Notes under the pieces: model-generated | Database searches by the model: none | What the model was told of the DNA's origin: nothing | What the model saw: only the letters and a program-made list of their open reading frames with translations | In this document: positions 1 to 7,365 of the stretch, in pieces | Layout of the letters: every line of letters begins with the position of its first letter | Numbering within the stretch: the first letter of the stretch is position 1 | DNA from: an uncultured Lachnospiraceae bacterium | GTDB taxonomy: Bacteria; Bacillota; Clostridia; Lachnospirales; Lachnospiraceae | Direction of reading: 5' to 3' | Length of the DNA: 60,492 bases | NCBI GenBank assembly: GCA_910586715.1 | Contig: CAJUJG010000002.1 | Coordinates: 11,251-71,742, forward strand | Program-made: the position numbers and the translations under genes

Positions 1-366
1 GTAATCATGCCCTACCCCTGCTACCGTTTCCATCTTCTGCAATCCACACAAAAGACACTCTTTTAATACTGATACATCTGCAGCGCAATCATTACCTTCT
101 GTTCTCTCTACTTCCCTCCAGTTATGTACATGATCACTGCCTGCAATCACATACTCATAACTTTCATTTGAAGTGCGTTCAACATTAGTGGGACTATTAT
201 CATATTTCTCCGACTCTGTATCACTACAAACGCTCTCTATATTCTCATTTACCTGAACAGATTTTGCCTCTTCTTTATGCTCTATCTCGCCTTTATCCAT
301 TTGATCACATCCGATTAACATAACTGCTGATAAAACCACCGTAAACCCAAACTTAGTAAATTTCAA
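1..366 (-). CDS. Lipoprotein with zinc-ribbon-like HxW/CxxCG repeat (C-terminus outside window)
   Basis: Partial gene: the frame stays open to the left edge. The first 20 residues form a lipoprotein signal ending in a lipobox, LIGC, so the protein should be lipid-anchored outside the cell. A short acidic linker follows, then a motif with His-x-Trp, a spaced Cys, and C-L-L-C-G followed by G-x-G-H-D-Y. This is the spacing seen in the short Cys-rich repeats of many clostridial surface proteins, where the cysteines probably bind zinc. More repeats may lie beyond the edge. The start is a TTG; a GGGTGAG box lies just upstream and the only early ATG falls after the hydrophobic core. It is the last of three lipoprotein genes in a row. 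Function unknown. Confidence 0.7.
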   Translation of the reverse strand, partial: MKFTKFGFTVVLSAVMLIGCDQMDKGEIEHKEEAKSVQVNENIESVCSDTESEKYDNSPTNVERTSNESYEYVIAGSDHVHNWREVERTEGNDCAADVSVLKECLLCGLQKMETVAGVGHDY

Positions 367-408
367 ACTGCTCACCCGCCTTTATCACCTTAAAAATAGC
401 CTGAGACT

Positions 409-777
409 TCACTCATACTCATCCCCGTCTACTTCGTCTGTGCTATTTGTTACATCCGTCACTCCATCCACTTCACCGTCGGTATCGTTTTCCAAATCAG
501 TCTGTTCCTCACTCTGGTTGTTTTCTGCATTCTCCTTGTTTAACGATGCATAAGTTGACACGCTGCTTAAATTAAACTTTATGCTTCCCACCCCGACACT
601 CGTATGTACGCTTGACGGATTATTCTGTAACTCAAATTCTTTCGCTTCCAGCTGCGTATAAATATTAGGTTCTACGTACACAGTCTCATCTTCCGCATTT
701 GTTGCTTCGACTGGACCGCATGACACCATAGTTAAAACCATAACCGCTATAATACCTGCTAATTTCATTGCTTTCAT
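409..777 (-). CDS. Small acidic lipoprotein
   Basis: A 122-residue predicted lipoprotein. The start is the ATG preceded by GGGAGG at 7 bases; an in-frame start slightly upstream overlaps that box and is unlikely. Residues 1-20 are a signal peptide with lipobox MVSC. The mature part is hydrophilic, with a central Ser/Asn-rich stretch and a C-terminal third dominated by Asp, Glu, Thr and Val, with no cysteines beyond the lipid-anchored one. No family is recognised. The start lies 5 bases after the stop of the lipoprotein gene at 782-1231, so the two are probably translated together. A role on the donor cell surface is inference from context only. Confidence 0.7.
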   Translation of the reverse strand: MKAMKLAGIIAVMVLTMVSCGPVEATNAEDETVYVEPNIYTQLEAKEFELQNNPSSVHTSVGVGSIKFNLSSVSTYASLNKENAENNQSEEQTDLENDTDGEVDGVTDVTNSTDEVDGDEYE

Positions 778-781
778 TTCG

Positions 782-1231
782 TTACCTCCCACTTTGAATC
801 TCTCTTAAATTTCCATTTATAGCACGTTGCACCTCTTCATCATATGTTTCAATATCAATAACACCATACATAACCATGTAAGACGCTACAAGTTTCTCAT
901 CATCACTCAGCCAGCTCCATCTGCCATAATAATCATTTATGTCTTTCTTGCTTTGGCTGTTAATCACGTCAATCATGGCAGCAAACGCCGTATAGTATTC
1001 ACTGTCATCATCATCTAAGAAATCACATTCCAATACTTCTAAAGCTTCTTCCACTGAAATCTCGCCGTTATATATCTCTTCTGCATAAGTCTTATAAGCC
1101 CCTTTATTCCCCACTGATGCATTCTCAGCATAACCCTTTTTATACGACTCCATATTATACATTGTATCCCTTGCACCACATCCTGTAAGTAAAACCAACA
1201 ATATAATTAAAACACCAAATTCCCTTAGCAC
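782..1231 (-). CDS. Lipoprotein of unknown function
   Basis: About 149 residues. A GTG start is chosen because GAGGTGA lies 5 bases upstream; an alternative GTG seven codons earlier has no ribosome site. The leader is strongly hydrophobic (LIILLVLLTGC) and ends in a clear lipobox. The mature region is acidic and helical, with two short motifs rich in Tyr-Asp/Glu and a run DDDDSEYY near its middle, then Trp-Ser-Trp. No known domain is seen. It sits between a strong inverted repeat at 1293-1362 and the next lipoprotein gene. Probable extracytoplasmic protein; partner and role unknown. Confidence 0.65.
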   Translation of the reverse strand: MLREFGVLIILLVLLTGCGARDTMYNMESYKKGYAENASVGNKGAYKTYAEEIYNGEISVEEALEVLECDFLDDDDSEYYTAFAAMIDVINSQSKKDINDYYGRWSWLSDDEKLVASYMVMYGVIDIETYDEEVQRAINGNLREIQSGR

Positions 1232-1292
1232 TCTTATCACCTCACTCAACACAAAACGCTTACTATAACAATCCGTATTCCTAACTGCACAA

Positions 1293-1362
1293 CTGCAGGA
1301 AAACAGCCGTTTGAGGTTAAAACAGCATTGACACGTTATTGCTGCCGGCTGTCTTCCTGCAG
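1293..1362 (-). promoter_or_regulatory. Long-stem RNA hairpin in intergenic region
   Basis: Arms 1293-1309 and 1346-1362 pair over 17 positions. Sixteen are Watson-Crick, and the last is a G-U pair only if the RNA is read from the minus strand (A-C on the plus strand). The 36-base interior contains a smaller AGCA/TGCT helix. It begins about 11 bases after the stop of the gene at 1373 and lies before the lipoprotein genes. No T-run follows, so it looks like an mRNA stabiliser or processing element rather than a terminator. Confidence 0.6.
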
Positions 1363-1372
1363 AAACTACATA

Positions 1373-1936
1373 TTAATAAAGTGTTGCTACTTTATTAGCA
1401 TATGGGCTTAGCAGTGACATATTCAGCACCTTGTTATGCCACCTCTTTTCTTCCTTTGTAATATCTGCCATAATCCTATTCAAAAACATCTGCTTAGCTG
1501 CTCTCCTGCTCTTACCTTTCTCATAACACTCACACAACTCCTGTAAAAACCTGACTTTCCATATATTCTCACAAATCACCTGACCGCTTTGGCTGCTTCT
1601 TGCTTTTAACATTGTCAGCTTCATCTGCTCCTTATACATGTAAAAATGCTGTAACAGCCTGTACTGCTTCAAACTACCCAAAGACAGCTTATGCAAATCC
1701 CTGTTCTCCTCATTACTACCGTCAAATATTGACTGCCTGAAATTATAAACAGCTACATGTGTCTCTGAAGACAGCTGCAACCTGCTGTAAGCATCACAAA
1801 TACTGCGAAGCTCTCTTGACAGGCTAATCTCTCCCTTCAGTGGATCCCATGACTGGATAAGTTCCCTTGTCTCCTTATCAGACAGAACAGCCGCCTCAAA
1901 ATCTTCCGCCTCTTTTACATTTCTAACATCTAACAT
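1373..1936 (-). CDS. Helical cytosolic protein of unknown function
   Basis: A 187-residue protein without signal peptide or membrane segment. It is rich in Leu, Arg, Lys and Glu and reads as almost all alpha-helix. The C-terminal half is basic (KGKSRRAAKQ, EEKRWHNK), which would suit nucleic acid or anionic membrane contact, but no domain is recognised. The ATG is preceded by AAAGGGG at about 12 bases and by GGGAG directly; both are imperfect, so the start is slightly uncertain. It lies downstream of the DUF5688-like gene and a terminator-like hairpin and upstream of the lipoprotein genes. No function can be assigned. Confidence 0.6.
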   Translation of the reverse strand: MLDVRNVKEAEDFEAAVLSDKETRELIQSWDPLKGEISLSRELRSICDAYSRLQLSSETHVAVYNFRQSIFDGSNEENRDLHKLSLGSLKQYRLLQHFYMYKEQMKLTMLKARSSQSGQVICENIWKVRFLQELCECYEKGKSRRAAKQMFLNRIMADITKEEKRWHNKVLNMSLLSPYANKVATLY

Positions 1937-1983
1937 CTCCCATAAAACCCCTTTCTCCTCTAAAATATTTCATAAGCTAAAGA

Positions 1984-2011
1984 AAAGAAGAGGTTTTATA
2001 TCCTCTTCTTT
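1984..2011 (-). terminator. Intrinsic terminator-like hairpin
   Basis: Perfect 10-base arms 1984-1993 and 2002-2011 with an 8-base loop. On the minus strand the stem is followed by TTCTTTAG, a short T-rich tail. The stem overlaps the stop codon of the upstream DUF5688-like gene. Confidence 0.6.
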
Positions 2012-2933
2012 ACTTGACATACAACCTTTCGTCATTACAGCTGTAATAAAAAATATGCTCGGTCGGTTGAATTTCTTCCCTGTTATACATTTTATACACA
2101 GCCTTAAACATTTCTGCCAACAGCTCGCCTTTCTGTTCAATGACTTTTCTGCTGACCAAAGCTATCGAACAGAACCCTTCCGCAAGCTGGAATATGCAGT
2201 AATCCCTTCCGACATGCTGACCTATATTCCACAACAGGTCATCCATTACCAAAATGCTCATGCTTAAAAATGACGGTTCAAATTTCAACAAAGCAACATA
2301 TGTCGGATTCTCTTCCAATGTGCTTAAGACCGGAAGCGCCTGATATAGAGGCAACTTTAATTCACTGCCTGCTCCGTTGCACGCACCTATAACAGACACT
2401 TCCACCTGAGTATTCATTTCCATGTTATAGCAGGCTGTGCCAAATATATCCCCATTTATCATATCAGCAGCTTTCAGCGTATCTTTTAATACCGGAATAA
2501 AAACACTGAAGTCCCTGTCCCTGCTGATATCGATTAAATAAGTAAAATACAGATCGCCTATATGCCATACCCGCAGTAAATCCTGCTTCACTACAACATC
2601 CGTTTCCGCAATGAACACCCTGTCCTTAATATCGCAGAAACTCCTTCCTGCGATGCCGCCTGCAAGCGAAGGTTCTATATACCTAACACTGTTACGCAGC
2701 TTATCAATAATCTTTTCTGATATCTCCTGCATCGTACTCCCTTCACGGTATGCGGTGTAAGCATTTCCAACATATATACTTGGAAAACACTCATAATCTC
2801 CCGGCTTACCTTCCCGCGTAAGCACGGGCACACTGTCTTTGCCTGACTGGTAAGTTTTGGTAAAACGTACCTTAAAATCCACCTTTTCCTGAATAATGTC
2901 AAATATCTGACAGAAAAATTTTTCCTTATCCAT
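2010..2933 (-). CDS. Divergent DUF5688-like protein
   Basis: About 307 residues, cytosolic. The start is the ATG after GGGTGG at 6 bases; upstream in-frame ATGs lack a ribosome site and lie next to a terminator hairpin. The N-terminal third carries the pattern Pro-Ser-Ile-Tyr-x-Gly-Asn-x-Tyr followed by Tyr-x-x-Gly and Glu-Ile-x-x-Lys-Ile, which matches the start of DUF5688 proteins. The C-terminal half keeps the family's size and strand-helix rhythm but lacks the conserved YVLTN and PSSIHE motifs present in the second copy at 45900-46820. DUF5688 proteins are frequent on clostridial plasmids and conjugative elements; their role is not known. The family call is moderate. Confidence 0.55.
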   Translation of the reverse strand: MDKEKFFCQIFDIIQEKVDFKVRFTKTYQSGKDSVPVLTREGKPGDYECFPSIYVGNAYTAYREGSTMQEISEKIIDKLRNSVRYIEPSLAGGIAGRSFCDIKDRVFIAETDVVVKQDLLRVWHIGDLYFTYLIDISRDRDFSVFIPVLKDTLKAADMINGDIFGTACYNMEMNTQVEVSVIGACNGAGSELKLPLYQALPVLSTLEENPTYVALLKFEPSFLSMSILVMDDLLWNIGQHVGRDYCIFQLAEGFCSIALVSRKVIEQKGELLAEMFKAVYKMYNREEIQPTEHIFYYSCNDERLYVK

Positions 2934-2951
2934 TTCAGCCACCCTTTCCTT

Positions 2952-2993
2952 AAAAAACATCTGCGCATCCATCTATACCATAAACGGATGCGC
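2952..2993 (-). terminator. Intrinsic terminator/attenuator before the DUF5688-like gene
   Basis: Arms 2963-2970 and 2986-2993 (GCGCATCC/GGATGCGC) pair perfectly and on the minus strand are followed by a run of six T at 2957-2952. It sits between the pilin-like gene at 3006 and the start at 2933, leaving only about 18 bases before that start codon, so no promoter fits after it. Partial termination or attenuation is the likely effect. Confidence 0.75.
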
Positions 2994-3005
2994 AAATCAA
3001 CAGTC

Positions 3006-3965
3006 TCATTTATATCTGAAATCATAATAATAACCTGCTTTTGCAGCTTCTTCTGCCGAATCATAATAAGCTTCAATCCTGCTTCTGTCAAAATTATGTC
3101 TTACCAGTTTGTTCATAAACTGATAATATTTTTTACCACCTTCCGTATATACGCCAACATAATCCGCCTGCTTTACCTGTGCACCCCCAATACCAAACGT
3201 ATCGACTGATTCACCGCCCCATCCTAACGGAATATTGGCAACATAGGCAAACACTGTAATCCCCTTGATTGGCATTGTACTGTAAACATCACCCATTACA
3301 CTGGGAATAAGTATAGCGCCTCTGACATTACCGTCCATGACATCATAAGCCGTATTCATCAAACTATCGGAAACTACAGTGTTTATAACCTTTAAATTAC
3401 CATCTAACGACAACGGGTTTATGCAATTCCTGTCAAGCGGCAGACGTGTATTATTATCTGTTACACCGCTATAGTCCACCATGCAGCAGTTATTTCCCTC
3501 TAAATTCAATGCATACACTTTTCCATTGTTTTCATAAATATACGGCATTTTAGGTGTAAATCGTAAATCGTAACTATCATTATCATACACATTCTGTTCT
3601 GTTGCAATATAATAACCATCATATGCCGCTACACAAAACATGGGAAGATACTTTGAACGTACCATTACAATATTCTCTTCTGACGGTGACATATCATACG
3701 CCTTCAGAAACATAGTAACAAACATATCCAACGCGACTTCAGGATCCACACTTGCATATCCATTTTTATCATAATCCATGTTCAAGTCTGAAGAACCATC
3801 CACCATTTCATCAACAGCTGCATCCACCGCATAGTTGCATATAACTTCAAGTTCTCTCTCCTGCACAGCCTTACTCAAATCCTGACTGTAATGAACAAAT
3901 GTTAAAACTGTTCCCAACCACATAAAAAGTGCAAACGGCACTAATAAATATTTAAAATTTGTCAT
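3006..3965 (-). CDS. Large pilin-like single-pass protein of the Tad-type cluster
   Basis: A 319-residue protein with one N-terminal membrane segment (about residues 5-26) and a long outside domain. The order (short tail, hydrophobic helix, then Glu/Asp-containing amphipathic helix) is that of TadE/F-type pseudopilins, but no G/A-cleavage-Glu5 prepilin motif is visible. The outside domain is Tyr-, Asn- and Gly-rich, with two neighbouring Cys (NNCC) that could form a disulfide. The C-terminus ends in a short Tyr-rich segment (DSAEEAAKAGYYYDFRYK) that resembles small repeats in other secreted proteins. It is the last and largest of five pilin-like genes after the Tad motor genes, so it may be a tip or minor pilin. 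That role is inference. Confidence 0.55.
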   Translation of the reverse strand: MTNFKYLLVPFALFMWLGTVLTFVHYSQDLSKAVQERELEVICNYAVDAAVDEMVDGSSDLNMDYDKNGYASVDPEVALDMFVTMFLKAYDMSPSEENIVMVRSKYLPMFCVAAYDGYYIATEQNVYDNDSYDLRFTPKMPYIYENNGKVYALNLEGNNCCMVDYSGVTDNNTRLPLDRNCINPLSLDGNLKVINTVVSDSLMNTAYDVMDGNVRGAILIPSVMGDVYSTMPIKGITVFAYVANIPLGWGGESVDTFGIGGAQVKQADYVGVYTEGGKKYYQFMNKLVRHNFDRSRIEAYYDSAEEAAKAGYYYDFRYK

Positions 3966-3969
3966 ATTG

Positions 3970-4422
3970 CTACCTCACTCTGCCGGGCAACGTAAACCCG
4001 TTTTTGGGAACTGACAGCCCTAAAATATTATCAGCTATCGTTTGTGCAAAACTTAAACCTGCAGGTCTGACACTCACTACAATCAAATCCCCTGTATCAT
4101 ACTCCCTGATATTATCATCCACAATGTAAGTCGTATACGTACTTCCGGGATTCATCGGATCGGGATTCACGACCTTTATCTGTCTCTCTATCGTAAAAGT
4201 GTAATACGTTGATAATGACGCCATTTTTAAATTATACTCTGCAAGAGTCTGATCATTTAACTGCTTTGTATCAATGACTTCATCAACAAGATTTGTTGTA
4301 TAGGCAATTGCCTGCGTCTCCGCCTGCGCCCACTGGATTACCCCGACATAATAAAGCGGCGTTACACCTAACAAAATAAATGCCAGGAAAATCCCCAAAA
4401 CCGAACTTACTATATCCTTCAT
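3970..4422 (-). CDS. Pilin-like single-pass protein
   Basis: A 150-residue protein. AGGAGG lies 6 bases before the ATG. Residues 5-27 form a membrane helix with no charged residue, followed by a helix (QWAQAETQAIAYTTNLVDEV) of the kind that packs in pilin bundles. A predicted strand-rich C-terminal domain carries repeated Thr/Tyr and Pro-rich turns. It overlaps closely with the genes on both sides (4-10 base gaps), so it belongs to the pilin-like block. TadE-like minor pilin is the best structural guess; there is no sequence motif that proves it. Confidence 0.5.
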   Translation of the reverse strand: MKDIVSSVLGIFLAFILLGVTPLYYVGVIQWAQAETQAIAYTTNLVDEVIDTKQLNDQTLAEYNLKMASLSTYYTFTIERQIKVVNPDPMNPGSTYTTYIVDDNIREYDTGDLIVVSVRPAGLSFAQTIADNILGLSVPKNGFTLPGRVR

Positions 4423-4432
4423 TAACAGCCTC

Positions 4433-4915
4433 CTACTCTAAATCAAACAGCCAACAGCCTTCGTCTGTTACAATGTCTGATCCTGTTACTACAGCAGTAC
4501 CCGGTTGATATTCCATATGGTCATAACCTAAACCCAGCGCATTTGTCCCGCCATAATTCCTGACTGCAGCAGACCAAACATCAGTAGCTGAGGAGATTCT
4601 ATTTGTTTCCCAACTCTCTGTCCTGCCCGGGCTTACATCCGTAACTTCATTATTGTCCAACGTGACTTTTACTTCACCCGGTCTGCATCCGTCATCTTCC
4701 ATGACGCAACACATCATTATAACCTCAAAAATACTGCCGCTGCCTGATTCCTGCTCCTCTATGGTGCCTTTCGTATCCAACGCGGTCTTTTCATCCGCAT
4801 AAGTAACAAGCGGCTTTGTCCAGTAACCCATCAGAAAAGGAAACAACGTCAACAGTAAACCTATTACGCACAATATCTCTACCAGCTCAAAATAATGCTC
4901 AATCGCCTGCTCCAT
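4433..4915 (-). CDS. Pilin-like single-pass protein with Cys-containing outside domain
   Basis: A 160-residue protein with a membrane helix at about residues 11-31, preceded by an acidic N-terminus (MEQAIEHYFELVE). After the membrane it has a linker, a Cys-Cys pair (MMCCVMEDDGC) and a Trp/Gly-rich C-terminal part ending in EGCWLFDLE. The cysteines may form disulfides outside the cell. AGGAGG precedes the ATG. It lies inside the five-gene pilin-like block and shares layout rather than clear sequence with its neighbours. Minor pilin or assembly protein is inferred from position. Confidence 0.5.
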   Translation of the reverse strand: MEQAIEHYFELVEILCVIGLLLTLFPFLMGYWTKPLVTYADEKTALDTKGTIEEQESGSGSIFEVIMMCCVMEDDGCRPGEVKVTLDNNEVTDVSPGRTESWETNRISSATDVWSAAVRNYGGTNALGLGYDHMEYQPGTAVVTGSDIVTDEGCWLFDLE

Positions 4916-4926
4916 ATCCTTCCCTC

Positions 4927-5307
4927 CTAATCCACAAACGTTAAATCATAAACGTGTGCACCTGCATGGGCACAGTCTGTAAACTTCACATAGCCAGCCG
5001 CATATACAGATATAAGGCTGTCCACGCCAATAGGACTACCACTTACGGGATCCAGCGGCATGCCAATTTCCATTTCCGGATGTGCTTCACAGTATTTATA
5101 TGCTTCAGGAGCCGACAATCTGTCTTGATATACCAGCTCACTTCCTTCATTATATATAGCACTGTTTACTCTGCCTACCATATTCTCCCGCAAATGATAA
5201 AATGTCCTTGAAGCAATAACGGTTATATTCAAAACCGTTACCATTAAGGAAGCAAACATCATAATTGTGATAGCTACACGTATGTATACAGCAACTGTTT
5301 CGCTCAT
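4927..5307 (-). CDS. Pilin-like protein, paralogue of the 5755-6333 product
   Basis: About 126 residues from the ATG preceded by GGGAGG; a TTG upstream in frame lies inside the previous gene. The N-terminus MSETVAVYIRVAIT and the end of the membrane helix (VLNI) line up with MSEDMSAMIRTGVT and VLNI of the 192-residue pilin-like protein, which shows common descent. The membrane helix covers residues 10-32. The outside domain is small, with a central Pro/Gly loop and a C-terminal strand-rich part. It lacks a Glu at the fifth position after any likely cleavage site. Probable minor pilin of the Tad-type system. Confidence 0.55.
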   Translation of the reverse strand: MSETVAVYIRVAITIMMFASLMVTVLNITVIASRTFYHLRENMVGRVNSAIYNEGSELVYQDRLSAPEAYKYCEAHPEMEIGMPLDPVSGSPIGVDSLISVYAAGYVKFTDCAHAGAHVYDLTFVD

Positions 5308-5329
5308 ACTCTCTCGCCTCCCATCCAGC

Positions 5330-5743
5330 CTACTGTAGATCAAACCTAATCAATGTTATCTCACCGTTTGGGTTAAACTCAACTGTTGGCTTGTATGCTT
5401 CTTCAGGAATCACTCTCGCGCTGATATATTCAAGATTGTAATCAGTAGCGGAAACTGCATCTGAATCAATCTTCAATGCAGTACCATCATACACTGTAAT
5501 CTGTATTGAGTTCCTGTACTTCATAAGGGCAGCAATAACATCACTGCCCCTCATGACTTCACCACTGGTAAACTGATTAAACTCGGCTGCCTCCGCCATC
5601 CTTTCGTTCGCAGCCTCCTGAGTTCTGACTGACGCAGATACAACAGATACCACCGCAAATGTACCTACTATCATGATAATAGTCAGACTGTTCAGGAAAA
5701 GATTAATGCCCTGCTTCAAATACTCTACAATGATATCTGTCAT
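5330..5743 (-). CDS. Pilin-like single-pass protein
   Basis: A 137-residue protein with a short N-terminal tail (MTDIIVEYLKQG), a membrane helix at about residues 15-38, and a helical stretch rich in Ala and Glu (RTQEAANERMAEAAEFNQ) as in pilin spines. KQG before the hydrophobic run resembles a prepilin cleavage site, but the usual Glu five residues later is absent. The C-terminal half is predicted beta. GGAGGT precedes the ATG and the gene overlaps the next one, so both are translated together. Role as pilin subunit is inferred. Confidence 0.55.
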   Translation of the reverse strand: MTDIIVEYLKQGINLFLNSLTIIMIVGTFAVVSVVSASVRTQEAANERMAEAAEFNQFTSGEVMRGSDVIAALMKYRNSIQITVYDGTALKIDSDAVSATDYNLEYISARVIPEEAYKPTVEFNPNGEITLIRFDLQ

Positions 5744-5754
5744 AACGGCACCTC

Positions 5755-6333
5755 CTAGTTCTTCAGCTGTTGGAAGGAAATTCCGACAATATCACCTGAA
5801 CCGTCATAAATCAGCCTGCTCTTGAATTTACCTGTAGGATTCACATAATTCGTATTACCTTTAGACTTTGCCGGACTGTATACCTTATTGTAAACCAAAT
5901 CGCCGTTCGTATCTGTCTTAAGCTCATTCTCAAACTTTGAATTGTCGGTAGTACCGCTAACTGAAGGAAATGCCAGAGTAGCTTCAAACGTTGAAGAAAC
6001 GCCGTTTATACACGCGCCATAATTATAATATTTCAACGCCGAATCATAGTTGGTAGTTGACCCTCTCATTGTATTGGTCTGTATACAGATAGCGACATCC
6101 CTGTTACTGTACAGATTCAATGCAGACAAAACTTCCGTTCCCGTAAGTGTCGTCTGATTATACGTCTCAAACTCCTGCGTATTAAGTTTACCCACACCTG
6201 ACTGAAGTGTGTTCATACCCGTACTTATTGCTGTTGTTGCGATTGACACGATATTCAGTACAGCTGATATCAATGCCGCAACCAATACCAGTGTAACACC
6301 GGTTCTTATCATTGCACTCATATCTTCTGACAT
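5755..6333 (-). CDS. Probable major pilin-like protein
   Basis: A 192-residue protein, first in the block of five pilin-like genes and therefore closest to the leader hairpin at 6362-6411. N-terminal tail, membrane helix at about residues 12-34, then a Ser/Thr/Asn-rich helix and a beta-rich domain with Gly- and Thr-rich loops and one Cys pair. The sequence composition (small polar residues, few charges) is that of a secreted fibre subunit. No prepilin peptidase is encoded nearby and the Glu5 of classical prepilins is missing. The long structured leader suggests stable, abundant mRNA; that it is the major subunit is inference from this and from gene order. Confidence 0.55.
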   Translation of the reverse strand: MSEDMSAMIRTGVTLVLVAALISAVLNIVSIATTAISTGMNTLQSGVGKLNTQEFETYNQTTLTGTEVLSALNLYSNRDVAICIQTNTMRGSTTNYDSALKYYNYGACINGVSSTFEATLAFPSVSGTTDNSKFENELKTDTNGDLVYNKVYSPAKSKGNTNYVNPTGKFKSRLIYDGSGDIVGISFQQLKN

Positions 6334-6361
6334 AATAACTCACCATCCTCTTCATGTGATA

Positions 6362-6411
6362 GTGACCTGCCTGTGCTTTGATTCATTTCAAATAAATAAA
6401 AAGCAGGTCAC
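6362..6411 (-). promoter_or_regulatory. Leader hairpin before the pilin-like block
   Basis: Arms 6362-6370 and 6403-6411 (GTGACCTGC/GCAGGTCAC) pair perfectly around a 32-base A/T-rich loop. The 160-base interval 6336-6495 otherwise holds no credible gene; on the minus strand it has two direct copies of GGTTAGAG (about 6455-6475). No clear promoter was found. A 5' stabiliser or processing site for the pilin mRNA is possible. Confidence 0.5.
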
Positions 6412-6495
6412 ACAAAATATAGATTTCATGTTACCTGTTCTTATTTCCTATCTCTAACCTTACCTCTAACCTTTATATTTCTGAACTCTCTTGCC

Positions 6496-6735
6496 TTACA
6501 GCATCAACATTGCATATACGCCTCCAAAAGACCCTATCGCCGCAATAGGACAGAGCACTGCCGTAATCTTTGTAACTGTTGAGCCTAATGCAGGAAAACC
6601 GATCCATATTACGATTGACGCAACGCCCACTAACAAGAGCAGCGGTATAAGAATCATCGCCATAGTGAAAAATCCTCTGTGCTCAGTCCCTTTTGTAGAT
6701 ACAATGTACTTCCACTGACCGAAAAAATCTGCCAT
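6496..6735 (-). CDS. Small two-TM protein of the Tad-type cluster
   Basis: A 79-residue protein from the ATG preceded by AAGGAGGTGA at 5 bases (a GTG three codons earlier overlaps that site). The first 22 residues are soluble (MADFFGQWKYIVSTKG), followed by two membrane helices at about 25-47 and 52-77 joined by a short loop. It lies between the SSB-like gene and the pilin-like block. It has neither the Asp motifs of a prepilin peptidase nor any other catalytic residue. It could be a small accessory subunit of the pilus platform; function unknown. Confidence 0.6.
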   Translation of the reverse strand: MADFFGQWKYIVSTKGTEHRGFFTMAMILIPLLLLVGVASIVIWIGFPALGSTVTKITAVLCPIAAIGSFGGVYAMLML

Positions 6736-6750
6736 AACTTTCACCTCCTT

Positions 6751-7344
6751 CTACTTTTCCTCATATTCAGTTTTATTGATAAATTCCAGTCCGGTTACAC
6801 TAAGCTCTATGGAATCATCAATCCGATTCTTTTTAAGCCTTGCACGGACAAGAACTTTCTCCGGTTTTGATATCATGTTCACTGCTTTGGCTATCTCACC
6901 AAAACAGCAGGCTAACAGTCCGTACTCCTCACCGTCCTCATTTAGATTACGAAAAGTTACGGGTACAAATGGTGTACTGTCACTGCCGACAGTTTTCATC
7001 TTAACTTTTTTGGATTTTGTAATAATACCTTCCGCCCTTACCTCAATATTAGTCCCAATCAGCCCGACATTTACAGCTTCACAGTCCTCTACCCTCAATG
7101 CAGCCATCGTCACAGGATACTTACCTTTGACTTCCGTACCCGTATTCCTGTCATTTGTCAGGTAATAATCCTTGAGAGCTATAATCATGCCATCCTGAAA
7201 TACAATATTGTTACCAATAAAAATATAAGCTGTTATTTCCATGCCTACAATACTGCATCTACACTTATAATATGGCTTGCCACCCAAAAAAACTTCTTTC
7301 GGCTCCGTATTCAGTACAATACAGTTAACTATCTTATTACACAT
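6751..7344 (-). CDS. OB-fold, SSB-like protein
   Basis: A 197-residue soluble protein. The C-terminal half (about 115-190) has the strand order of single-stranded DNA-binding proteins: VPVTFRN, then LLACCFGEIAKAV (compare the family pattern of an aromatic residue followed by Gly-x-Leu/Ile-Ala), KVLVRARLKKN, and ELSVTGLEFI. The N-terminal half may hold a second, more worn OB fold. It lacks the acidic DDDIPF-like tail of bacterial SSB. Its place is odd: between the Tad platform gene and a pilin-block gene. It may coat transferred single strands, or it may be an unrelated OB protein. Family call by pattern only. Confidence 0.5.
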   Translation of the reverse strand: MCNKIVNCIVLNTEPKEVFLGGKPYYKCRCSIVGMEITAYIFIGNNIVFQDGMIIALKDYYLTNDRNTGTEVKGKYPVTMAALRVEDCEAVNVGLIGTNIEVRAEGIITKSKKVKMKTVGSDSTPFVPVTFRNLNEDGEEYGLLACCFGEIAKAVNMISKPEKVLVRARLKKNRIDDSIELSVTGLEFINKTEYEEK

Positions 7345-7365
7345 TTCCTTACCTTCCTTTTTATA

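Noticed and set aside
2675..3091. Minus-strand frame of 138 codons crossing the terminator at 2952-2993
   Set aside because: It overlaps both the DUF5688-like and the large pilin-like gene in another frame, is rich in Arg, Trp and Cys, and would be split by the hairpin.
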